A DNA stretch of 5,371 nt from Pseudomonadota bacterium (GTDB taxonomy: Bacteria; Pseudomonadota; Alphaproteobacteria; UBA8366; JADFVY01), in contig DAOVHN010000208.1 in assembly GCA_030671915.1 (NCBI GenBank), forward strand, positions 1-5,371, in the 5' to 3' direction. Shown here in pieces: positions 1 through 5,075 of this stretch (position 1 is its first letter; every line of letters starts with the position of its first letter). The position numbers and the translations under genes were made by a program. Under the pieces are notes generated by a model, which saw nothing but the letters and a program-made list of their open reading frames with translations, was not told where the DNA came from and did not search any database.

Positions 1-941
1 ACAATATATTCGCTGACGTCGAAGGTCTTTGCCGACAGCGCCGTCACGTTCTCGTCGCCGGTCGCGATCAGCGGCCATTCGAATTTCAGCATCAGGGCGC
101 AGGACGGCACCAGGGCGATGACGTCGTATCCCTTGTCGATCCAAATCTTCATCTCGGCCGCGACGGTCTTCGCGTTAGCGGCGACCCGGGCGAGATCGCC
201 CTGTTCCAACTGCGGCATGCCGCAGCAACCGGGATAGACGACTTCGGTCTCGACGCCGTTATGGGCCAGTACGCGGCGGGCGGCCTCGCCGATTTCAGGA
301 TTGTTGTAATTGCCGTAACAGGTCGCATAGAGCACCGCCTTGCGGCCATGGGCCGGGGCGTCGGCATTCACTTGGGGTCTGTCGGTTTTGGCGCGTGCCG
401 TCAGCGTCTTGCCGTGGAATTTCGGCAGTTCAGCCTCGCGATGCACGCCGGCCACCGCCTCCATGACCGGGCGGGCAAGCTTGTTCGAGGTGCTGGTGGT
501 CCAGTTGGCGAGTCCCGCCATGTTGCTGGCCAGCTTGCCGTTACGATCGGTTTCGGAAATCTGCTTTTCGATGAAGCCGGTCTTGCCCTTGGCGTGCTCG
601 ACGGCGCGGTAGCGCAGCATCAGATGCGGGAAATCCAGATCCCAGTCATGCGGCGGCACATAGGGGCATTTGGTCATGAAACAGAGGTCGCAGAGCGTGC
701 AGGCATCGACCACCGGCTTGAAACCGGCGCTGGACACGCTGTCCATCTCGCCGCTTTCCGACTCATCAATCAGATCGAACAGACGGGGAAAGGAGTCGCA
801 CAGGCTGAAGCAACGGCGGCAGCCATGGCACAGGTCGAAGACCCGCCGCATTTCCGCGTCGAGCTTTTTTTCGTCGTAAAAATCGGGATCCTGCCAGGCA
901 ATAGGGTGGCGGATCGGCGCGCCGGAGCTGCCTTGTTCCAT
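1..941 (-). CDS. Heterodisulfide reductase/GlpC-like Fe-S protein, partial at left edge
   Basis: The frame is open from ATG 941 to the window edge, giving about 313 residues; the C-terminus is missing. Two ferredoxin-type clusters are visible: C38-x2-C41-x2-C44-x3-C48 (followed by Asp rather than the usual Pro) and C81-x2-C84-x2-C87-x4-C92-Pro, each expected to hold a [4Fe-4S] centre. A cysteine-rich CCG domain follows, with C208, the CCG motif at 239-241 (PGCCGMP) and C281 (PSCALM). A second CCG domain is expected beyond the edge by analogy with GlpC and HdrD, where such domains bind a non-canonical Fe-S cluster. The architecture indicates a soluble electron carrier or oxidoreductase subunit; the substrate is unknown. 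An in-frame TAA lies three codons upstream of the ATG, which fixes the start; the ribosome site AGGA (951-954) is nine bases away. It lies 137 bases downstream of rubrerythrin on the same strand and is probably co-transcribed with it. From memory, related proteobacteria carry a rubrerythrin, Fe-S protein and DUF3501 gene set, so DUF3501 may lie off the left edge. Family is secure, exact function is not. Confidence 0.9.
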   Translation of the reverse strand, partial: MEQGSSGAPIRHPIAWQDPDFYDEKKLDAEMRRVFDLCHGCRRCFSLCDSFPRLFDLIDESESGEMDSVSSAGFKPVVDACTLCDLCFMTKCPYVPPHDWDLDFPHLMLRYRAVEHAKGKTGFIEKQISETDRNGKLASNMAGLANWTTSTSNKLARPVMEAVAGVHREAELPKFHGKTLTARAKTDRPQVNADAPAHGRKAVLYATCYGNYNNPEIGEAARRVLAHNGVETEVVYPGCCGMPQLEQGDLARVAANAKTVAAEMKIWIDKGYDVIALVPSCALMLKFEWPLIATGDENVTALSAKTFDVSEYI

Positions 942-971
942 CGGTCTTTATCCTGTTTTGTCGGTCTTTAT
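941..971 (-). repeat. 20-base-period direct repeat at the Fe-S gene start
   Basis: The 11-base unit TCGGTCTTTAT (plus strand) occurs at 941-951 and again at 961-971. The copy nearer the gene includes the first base of the start codon and the spacer between the AGGA ribosome site and ATG. This is directly visible. It may be a small duplication of the translation-initiation region or chance; no binding protein is recognised. Confidence 0.6.
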
Positions 972-1029
972 TGGGAGAGCCTCATTAATCGAAGCGAGCT
1001 CTTTCCCTCTCCGCCCCGCCGGGCGGGAA

Positions 1030-1056
1030 CGGCGGGGGTAGAACGCGCCCCCGCCG
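1030..1056 (-). other. Strong GC hairpin between rubrerythrin and Fe-S genes
   Basis: A perfect 9-base-pair stem (CGGCGGGGG at 1030-1038 pairing with CCCCCGCCG at 1048-1056) encloses a 9-base loop. It begins 23 bases past the rubrerythrin stop codon on the minus strand. No run of T follows in either direction, so it is not a classical intrinsic terminator. By position it could be a partial attenuator or a 3'-end stabiliser that raises rubrerythrin output relative to the downstream Fe-S protein. Confidence 0.5.
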
Positions 1057-1078
1057 GTCACACTTATAACGTCCGGAA

Positions 1079-1495
1079 TCAGCTAAGGCTGTCCAGCGCC
1101 TTCTGGAAACGGCCGGCGTGGCTCTTTTCGGCCTTCGCCAGGGTTTCGAACCAGTCGGCGATCTCGTCGAAGCCCTCTTCGCGGGCAGACTTGGCCATAC
1201 CCGGATACATGTCGGTATATTCGTGGGTTTCGCCCGCGATCGCGGCCTTCAGGTTGGCGTCGGTGGGGCCGATCGGCTCGCCGGTCGCCGGATCGCCGGT
1301 CTCTTCGAGATATTCGAGATGGCCGTGCGCATGGCCGGTCTCGCCGTCGGCGGTGGAGCGGAACACCGCTGCGACATCGTTGTAGCCCTCGATGTCGGCC
1401 TTGCCCGCGAAATAGAGATAACGGCGGTTGGCCTGGCTTTCGCCCGCGAAGGCGTCTTTCAGATTCTGTTCGGTTTTGCTGCCTTTAAGAGACAT
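1079..1495 (-). CDS. Rubrerythrin-family diiron protein without rubredoxin domain
   Basis: This 138-residue protein is a four-helix ferritin-like diiron protein, expected to reduce hydrogen peroxide in the cytoplasm. All seven iron ligands of the rubrerythrin site are in place: E19, the pair E52-x2-H55, the pair E89-x2-E92, and the pair E123-x2-H126. The C-terminal rubredoxin Cys4 domain of classical rubrerythrin is absent, so electrons must come from a separate partner. The adjacent Fe-S gene is an obvious candidate, which is inference. ATG 1495 is preferred because AGGAGG ends five bases before it. A TTG directly upstream (1496-1498) would leave only two bases to that site. The TGA stop is at 1079-1081. 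The leader carries a palindrome, a promoter and an Irr-type operator, listed separately. A pure iron-storage role is less likely but cannot be excluded. Confidence 0.95.
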   Translation of the reverse strand: MSLKGSKTEQNLKDAFAGESQANRRYLYFAGKADIEGYNDVAAVFRSTADGETGHAHGHLEYLEETGDPATGEPIGPTDANLKAAIAGETHEYTDMYPGMAKSAREEGFDEIADWFETLAKAEKSHAGRFQKALDSLS

Positions 1496-1500
1496 CAAGT

Positions 1501-1506
1501 CCTCCT
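1501..1506 (-). promoter_or_regulatory. Strong ribosome binding site of rubrerythrin
   Basis: On the minus strand the sequence is AGGAGG, a consensus Shine-Dalgarno site five bases from ATG 1495. It decides between this ATG and the adjacent TTG codon. It is the strongest ribosome site in the window, consistent with an abundant protein. Confidence 0.85.
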
Positions 1507-1520
1507 GTCATGTGGCTTGA

Positions 1521-1542
1521 GCGGCCGGCCATGGCCGGCCGC
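1521..1542. repeat. 22-base perfect palindrome in the rubrerythrin leader
   Basis: The 22 bases read the same on both strands. They consist of GCGGCCGGCC, then AT, then GGCCGGCCGC. As RNA this would form a stem of about nine GC-rich pairs with a four-base loop, 14 bases before the ribosome binding site. It lies between the predicted transcription start and the start codon, so it is part of the leader if the promoter call is right. Possible roles are mRNA stabilisation, translational control, or a protein-binding dyad. Confidence 0.75.
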
Positions 1543-1587
1543 GAGGTAGAGGGGGCAGTACCTCATGGCCGCAACCCCCGATGAGCC

Positions 1588-1617
1588 TTATTAAGCAGAA
1601 GACGGATGGGCTGTCAA
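1588..1617 (-). promoter_or_regulatory. Predicted sigma70-type promoter of rubrerythrin
   Basis: A perfect TTGACA -35 hexamer lies at 1612-1617 on the minus strand. Two weak overlapping -10 candidates follow: CTTAAT at 1590-1595 (16-base spacing, four of six consensus bases) and TAATAA at 1588-1593 (18-base spacing). The start would fall near 1580-1583, giving a leader of about 85 bases. An Irr-type operator lies three bases upstream of the -35. The -35 is convincing, the -10 less so. Confidence 0.6.
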
Positions 1618-1620
1618 CAG

Positions 1621-1637
1621 ATTAGAATCATTTTAAA
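1621..1637. promoter_or_regulatory. Irr operator (ICE box)-like inverted repeat
   Basis: The sequence ATTAGAA, three bases, TTTTAAA matches 12 of 14 positions of the ICE consensus recalled for alphaproteobacterial Irr (TTTAGAA-N3-TTCTAAA), with the exact spacing. It lies in the 184-base gap between irr and rubrerythrin, three bases upstream of the rubrerythrin -35, centred near -46 of the predicted start. The gene for the matching regulator is immediately next door. A site at this position could repress by interfering with polymerase or activate from the class II position; the sequence does not decide which. Confidence 0.7.
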
Positions 1638-1679
1638 GAAGAAAATTCGGGACGGGCGGCGCGCGACGCCGGGCAGGCC

Positions 1680-2096
1680 TTATCCCCTGATGCGAACGAT
1701 AATATCGACCCTCTCCACGCGGGTTCCCGCCGGCGGTTCGGGCACCTTGCCGACCGAAATCGCGTCGCCCGGGATATCCTGCAGCTGGGCTGTATCCTCG
1801 TGGAAGAAATGATGATGATCGGTGGTGTTGGTGTCGAAATAGGAACGCCCCGGCTCAACCACGACCTCGCGCATCAGGCCGACCCCGGTGAACTGGTTCA
1901 GCGTGTTGTAGATGGTCGCCAGCGAGACGCGAAGATTGGCGGCGGCGGCCTCGGCATGAAGCTGCTCGGCGGTTACATGCCGGTCGCCGTTCTCGAACAA
2001 CAGGCGTGCAAGGCCGAGACGCTGCCGCGTCGGCCTGAGGCCCACTTTGCGCAGGGTATCGTACACTTGGCTATAAGGGCGAACTGTACTGTCCAT
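1680..2096 (-). CDS. irr: Irr, Fur-family iron response regulator
   Basis: This 138-residue cytoplasmic DNA-binding protein matches the Irr branch of the Fur superfamily. In alphaproteobacteria Irr senses iron through haem status and controls haem synthesis, iron storage and Fe-S genes through ICE boxes. Visible hallmarks are the N-terminal winged helix with RPTRQR (21-26), the recognition segment SLATIYNTL (58-66), and the dimerisation/sensing region with YFDTNT (86-91) then three histidines, H94-H96, the haem/metal-binding signature of Irr. There is no cysteine in the protein. It therefore lacks the Fur structural zinc site and the N-terminal Cys-Pro haem regulatory motif of Bradyrhizobium Irr; it resembles the rhizobial and Brucella forms that also lack that motif. 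ATG 2096 is chosen because GGAG lies six bases upstream and the family alignment begins here. The frame stays open to 2282, but the extra 62 residues look non-coding. It is divergent from the penicillin-binding protein gene and lies upstream of rubrerythrin on the same strand. Confidence 0.95.
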   Translation of the reverse strand: MDSTVRPYSQVYDTLRKVGLRPTRQRLGLARLLFENGDRHVTAEQLHAEAAAANLRVSLATIYNTLNQFTGVGLMREVVVEPGRSYFDTNTTDHHHFFHEDTAQLQDIPGDAISVGKVPEPPAGTRVERVDIIVRIRG

Positions 2097-2104
2097 ACTT
2101 CTCT

Positions 2105-2149
2105 CCAACCCGTTAAATGTCGGGCCGCCTGTTTGTTTCACCAACCCGT
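2105..2149. repeat. Direct repeat CCAACCCGT in the irr leader
   Basis: The nine-base unit CCAACCCGT occurs at 2105-2113 and 2141-2149, a period of 36 bases. The copy nearest irr touches its ribosome binding region. It is directly visible but could be chance in a spacer of this length; no known operator is matched. Confidence 0.4.
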
Positions 2150-2160
2150 CACACAGCCAC

Positions 2161-2189
2161 GATATATACCGAAAGCCGCCAATAAACAA
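2161..2189 (-). promoter_or_regulatory. Candidate irr promoter
   Basis: On the minus strand, TTGTTT at 2184-2189 and TATATC at 2161-2166 are separated by 17 bases, matching three and four consensus bases. A rival pair, TTGTTC (2209-2214) and TATTGT (2186-2191), also with 17-base spacing, is about equally good. Either leaves a leader of roughly 60-85 bases. No ICE-like site is visible in this spacer, so direct autoregulation of irr is not suggested by sequence. Confidence 0.3.
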
Positions 2190-2252
2190 TAGCATGGCCG
2201 ATTCTTTGGAACAAAAACAATTTGCGGCAATTAAACCTGTATGACCGATAAA

Positions 2253-2267
2253 ACCACATAATATGGT
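2253..2267. promoter_or_regulatory. Imperfect dyad, possible operator
   Basis: The 15-base element ACCACATAATATGGT is an inverted repeat about its central A, with perfect four-base outer arms ACCA/TGGT and one mismatched pair within. It sits in the AT-rich divergent spacer, about 45 bases before the penicillin-binding protein ATG and just upstream of that gene's candidate -35. It resembles a small transcription-factor site, but no specific factor is recognised. Confidence 0.3.
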
Positions 2268-2277
2268 AATTTCCGGC

Positions 2278-2306
2278 TCCACACTCGCTTGGAGACGCTA
2301 TATATT
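2278..2306 (+). promoter_or_regulatory. Candidate promoter of the PBP gene, implying a leaderless mRNA
   Basis: TCCACA (2278-2283, four of six consensus bases) and TATATT (2301-2306, five of six) are separated by 17 bases. This spacing predicts transcription starting around 2312-2314, at the ATG at 2312 itself. Consistent with that, no properly spaced ribosome site exists: the only GGAGA (2291-2295) ends 16 bases before the ATG. Confidence 0.4.
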
Positions 2307-2311
2307 GCGGC

Positions 2312-4171
2312 ATGGCCAGCCGAAAGCGCACAGCAGACAGAAAACACGCCCCACCGGTCCGTAAACAGGGCTCATGGCTGGCGCGCGCGATCAGCTATGG
2401 CCTGGCGATGACAGTATGGGCGGCGGTGGTCCTGGCCGGCGTCGTCGCCTGGTATGCCTACGACCTGCCGGACATCGACCATCTCGAGGCGGCGGCCGGC
2501 AAGCGCGCGCCGACCGTGACAATTCAGGCGGCCGACGGCACGGTGCTGGCCCATTACGGCGAACTCTACGGCGTTGCGGTGCAGCTATATGAACTGCCGC
2601 CGCATTTGCCGCATGCCGTGCTGGCAGTCGAGGATCGCCGGTTTTACGAACATACCGGCGTGGACCCGATCGGCATCGCCCGCGCGGTCTGGACGAACCT
2701 GTGGGCCGGCACCGTGCGCAGCGGCGGCAGCACGATCAGCCAGCAACTGGCCAAGAACCTGTTCCTTTCGTCCGACCGCACGATCCGCCGCAAAGTCCAG
2801 GAACTGCTGCTGGCCTTCTGGCTGGAACAGCGCTTCGGCAAGGACCAGATCCTGACCATCTATCTGAACCGGGTCTATTTCGGCCAGGGCGCCTACGGGG
2901 TGGATGCGGCGGCGCGGCGCTATTTCAACAAGCCGGCGACACAGGTGACGGCCTACGAGGCGGCGATGCTGGCCGGGCTATTGAAGGCGCCGTCGCGCTA
3001 CAACCCCGTGTCCAACCCGAACCTGGCCGAGGGCCGCGCCGCGCAGGTGCTGCAAAGCATGGTCGAAGCCGGCTGGCTGACCGGGGCGCAGGCGACCGCC
3101 GCCAGGTCGGACCGCGCGGTCTTGCGCAGCGACCGGATGGGCGGCCAGTCCCGCTATTTCGCCGACTGGGCGCTTGACCGCGCACGGGACTATATCAGCC
3201 ATGACGGCGGCGACCTGATCATCCGTACGACCATAGACGCGCGCCTGCAGCGGCTGGCCGAGGCGGCGGTGCGCAGCAACCTTGCCGCGGCCGCGAAACG
3301 CAAGGCGGGCCAGGCCGCAATAGTGGCGATGCGGCCCGACGGGGCGATTGCCGCGATGGTCGGGGGCGCCAGCTACGGCAACAGCCAGTTCAACCGGGCC
3401 ACCCAGGCGCTGCGCCAGCCCGGTTCCGCCTTCAAGCTGTTCGTCTATCTGACCGCCTTCGAATCCGGATTCCGGCCGGGCGACGAGGTCGAGGACGCGC
3501 CGGTCACTATCGACGGCTGGACCCCGCGCAACGCCGGCGGCAAGTATCGCGGCACGGTTTCAATCCGCGAGGCGGTGGCGCGCTCGATCAATTCGGTGGC
3601 GGCATCCACGGCCGAGCGGGTGGGCCGCGAGAATGTGACAGCCACCGCGCGGCGCCTCGGCATCACCTCGGAGATCGGCACGGACCCGGCGCTTGCCCTG
3701 GGAACTTACGAGGTGACGCTGCTGGAGCTTACCGCGGCCTACGCGGTGATGGCTAATGGCGGTATAGGAGTCTGGCCCTACGGCATCACGGAGGTCATGG
3801 ATGGCGAAGGCAGGGTCCTGTTCCGGCGCAGCGGCGGCGGGCCGGGCCGCGTCGTGGCGGCCGAAAACGTCGCCGCCATCAACGATGTGCTGACCGCCAC
3901 CATTACCTGGGGCACCGGCAAGGCGGCAAAGCTGGACCGTCCCGCCGCCGGCAAGACGGGGACGAGTCAGGACAGCCGTGACGCCTGGTTCATCGGTTAC
4001 ACGTCCGACCTGATCGCCGGTGTCTGGTTCGGCAACGACGACAATTCCCCGATGGACAGGGTCGGCGGCGGATCGTATCCGGCGCTGACCTGGCGCGCAT
4101 TCATGCAGCCGGCGCTCGAGGGCGTAGCGCCGAAACCCCTGCCGGGGGTGGCGGTTCCGCTTTCCTATTAG
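2312..4171 (+). CDS. Bifunctional class A penicillin-binding protein (PBP1A family)
   Basis: This 619-residue inner-membrane enzyme polymerises lipid II into glycan strands and cross-links the peptides in the periplasm. A basic cytoplasmic tail (1-26) and one membrane anchor (about 27-49) lead into the GT51 glycosyltransferase domain (about 60-250). Its motifs are EDRRFYEHTG with catalytic E107, GGSTISQQLAKN (138-149), RRKVQE with the second glutamate E164, and KAPSRYNP (225-232). The transpeptidase domain (about 300-610) has all three active-site motifs: S372-x2-K375, S425-I426-N427 and K548-T549-G550. At 619 residues it is shorter than Escherichia coli PBP1A (about 850), with a short linker and no evident accessory domain; short class A enzymes of this type are common in alphaproteobacteria. 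The ATG at 2312 is the only ATG, GTG or TTG between an in-frame TAA at 2267 and the membrane anchor that keeps the basic tail, despite the poor ribosome site. The stop is TAG. It is monocistronic by appearance. Which PBP1 paralogue it is cannot be settled from one gene. Confidence 0.96.
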   Translation: MASRKRTADRKHAPPVRKQGSWLARAISYGLAMTVWAAVVLAGVVAWYAYDLPDIDHLEAAAGKRAPTVTIQAADGTVLAHYGELYGVAVQLYELPPHLPHAVLAVEDRRFYEHTGVDPIGIARAVWTNLWAGTVRSGGSTISQQLAKNLFLSSDRTIRRKVQELLLAFWLEQRFGKDQILTIYLNRVYFGQGAYGVDAAARRYFNKPATQVTAYEAAMLAGLLKAPSRYNPVSNPNLAEGRAAQVLQSMVEAGWLTGAQATAARSDRAVLRSDRMGGQSRYFADWALDRARDYISHDGGDLIIRTTIDARLQRLAEAAVRSNLAAAAKRKAGQAAIVAMRPDGAIAAMVGGASYGNSQFNRATQALRQPGSAFKLFVYLTAFESGFRPGDEVEDAPVTIDGWTPRNAGGKYRGTVSIREAVARSINSVAASTAERVGRENVTATARRLGITSEIGTDPALALGTYEVTLLELTAAYAVMANGGIGVWPYGITEVMDGEGRVLFRRSGGGPGRVVAAENVAAINDVLTATITWGTGKAAKLDRPAAGKTGTSQDSRDAWFIGYTSDLIAGVWFGNDDNSPMDRVGGGSYPALTWRAFMQPALEGVAPKPLPGVAVPLSY

Positions 4172-4189
4172 TTTTTCAAATTAATCTTG

Positions 4190-4195
4190 TATAAT
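4190..4195 (+). promoter_or_regulatory. Consensus -10 box before the rhodanese gene
   Basis: A perfect TATAAT lies in the AT-rich spacer just after the penicillin-binding protein stop codon. No good -35 is found at 16-18 bases upstream (the best, TTAGTT, matches only two bases and overlaps the stop). If used, transcription would start near 4202 with a leader of about 80 bases, giving the rhodanese gene its own promoter. Confidence 0.4.
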
Positions 4196-4265
4196 TTCCA
4201 GTCAAACAAAAATTAACCGGAATTTCAGGGTTTGTCCGGCATATGGCCGTATAACCCCGCCGCTT

Positions 4266-4273
4266 AGGGAGAG
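4266..4273 (+). promoter_or_regulatory. Ribosome binding site of the rhodanese fusion gene
   Basis: The purine-rich AGGGAGAG ends seven bases before ATG 4281 and supports that codon as the start. Confidence 0.75.
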
Positions 4274-4280
4274 TTTAGAG

Positions 4281-5063
4281 ATGTCCAACGATTGCGATCT
4301 TTCGTTCCAGCAGAAGAGTCTGTTCCAGCAGGGGTACCAGACCTATACCCCCCAGGAACTCAAGCAACTCGAATGGGGCCTGCGCTTCACGCCGGCCGTC
4401 TGTTCATCGATCACGGCGGCGGCGCTGTATTTCCAGCAGCCCTATGTGCTGTTCGTCGTGGCATTCCTCGGCATGTACGCCTTCTTCTTTCCGGCGGGCC
4501 ATCCGATGGACCTGATCTACAATCACATCGTCCGCCCGATGTTCGGCGCCGTGCAACTGCCCGAGAACCCGTTCCAGCGCCGCGTCGCCTGCTTCGCCGC
4601 GGGCATCATGAACACCGCCGCGGCGGTGCTGTTCCTGATCGAGATGCCGATGGCCGCGATTGCCGTGGGCATCACCCTGCTGGTGTTGCAGGCGATCGTG
4701 ATCACCACTCATTTCTGCACCCTGTCCTGGATGTATGAGGGGCTGATGCGCATGCTGGGCTTGTGGGACGTCCCGGTGGATATGGACACCGCCCGCATGC
4801 TGCACAGGCACGGCGCCCTGGTGGTCGATGTGCGCAGCCAGAATGAATATGCGGCCGACACCATCGACGGCACGGTGAACCTGCCGCTGGAGAACCTGGC
4901 CGACAATATCAGCGAATTCGAGGGCAAGTCCTGCCTGCTGTTCTGCCGTACCGGCGCCCGCAGCCAGATCGCGTTGGCGAAGTTGCGGAAGCAGGGCCTC
5001 GAAGGCGTGCACGATCTGGGCGACATGTCGAAGGTAAGGGAACTGATCGCCGGCACCGCCTGA
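4281..5063 (+). CDS. Membrane domain (DUF4395-like) fused to a rhodanese domain
   Basis: The 260-residue protein has two parts. Residues 1-160 are a membrane region with hydrophobic segments around 38-51, 54-71, 102-121 and 124-146. The pattern of an Arg-Pro (85-86), a Pro-Glu-Asn-Pro-Phe-Gln-Arg-Arg stretch (94-101) and a closing His-Phe-Cys (144-146) before a Tyr resembles DUF4395; this match is from memory and is tentative. Residues about 167-258 form a single rhodanese domain: an Asp-Val-Arg strand (183-185) with E189, then the active-site loop CRTGARS with persulfide-forming C222 and R227. Rhodaneses transfer sulfane sulfur, typically from thiosulfate or persulfides to a thiol or cyanide. 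The catalytic domain most likely faces the cytoplasm. The membrane part may anchor it or move a sulfur compound, which is inference. A strong ribosome site precedes ATG 4281. The gene stands alone after the penicillin-binding protein and converges on an MFS gene. Rhodanese is secure; the physiological substrate is unknown. Confidence 0.92.
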   Translation: MSNDCDLSFQQKSLFQQGYQTYTPQELKQLEWGLRFTPAVCSSITAAALYFQQPYVLFVVAFLGMYAFFFPAGHPMDLIYNHIVRPMFGAVQLPENPFQRRVACFAAGIMNTAAAVLFLIEMPMAAIAVGITLLVLQAIVITTHFCTLSWMYEGLMRMLGLWDVPVDMDTARMLHRHGALVVDVRSQNEYAADTIDGTVNLPLENLADNISEFEGKSCLLFCRTGARSQIALAKLRKQGLEGVHDLGDMSKVRELIAGTA

Positions 5064-5070
5064 CCGGCGA
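5047..5070. terminator. Hairpin across the convergent gene ends
   Basis: A perfect 7-base-pair stem (TCGCCGG at 5047-5053 with CCGGCGA at 5064-5070) has a 10-base loop and spans the rhodanese stop codon. It lies where two convergent genes end 12 bases apart, the expected place for a bidirectional terminator. There is no clear T-run on either side, so termination by this element is uncertain. Confidence 0.35.
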
Positions 5071-5075
5071 CGCCG

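Noticed and set aside
261..1385. Long plus-strand open frame of 374 codons
   Set aside because: It runs antisense to two well-supported minus-strand genes and across their intergenic gap, has no recognisable domain and reads as a GC-rich shadow frame.
1642..1671. Intrinsic terminator after irr (CGGCG/CGCCG hairpin with a downstream T-rich stretch on the minus strand)
   Set aside because: The stem is only five pairs and the T-run begins 11 bases beyond it, overlapping the approach to the Irr box; too weak to call.
2097..2282. N-terminal extension of irr to a start at 2282
   Set aside because: The added residues resemble no Irr, lie in AT-rich promoter-like DNA, and ATG 2096 has a well-placed GGAG.
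4151..4176. Terminator for the penicillin-binding protein gene (GCGG-TT-CCGC followed by five T)
   Set aside because: The two-base loop is too small to form, and the T-run begins 11 bases after the inverted repeat.
4274..4280. ICE half-site TTTAGAG before the rhodanese gene
   Set aside because: There is no second half-site at the right spacing; the bases are simply the spacer between ribosome site and ATG.
4404..5012. Minus-strand open frame of 202 codons opposite the rhodanese gene
   Set aside because: Its composition is dominated by His, Gln, Arg and Asp, typical of the antisense of a GC-rich gene, and the opposite strand encodes a clear rhodanese.
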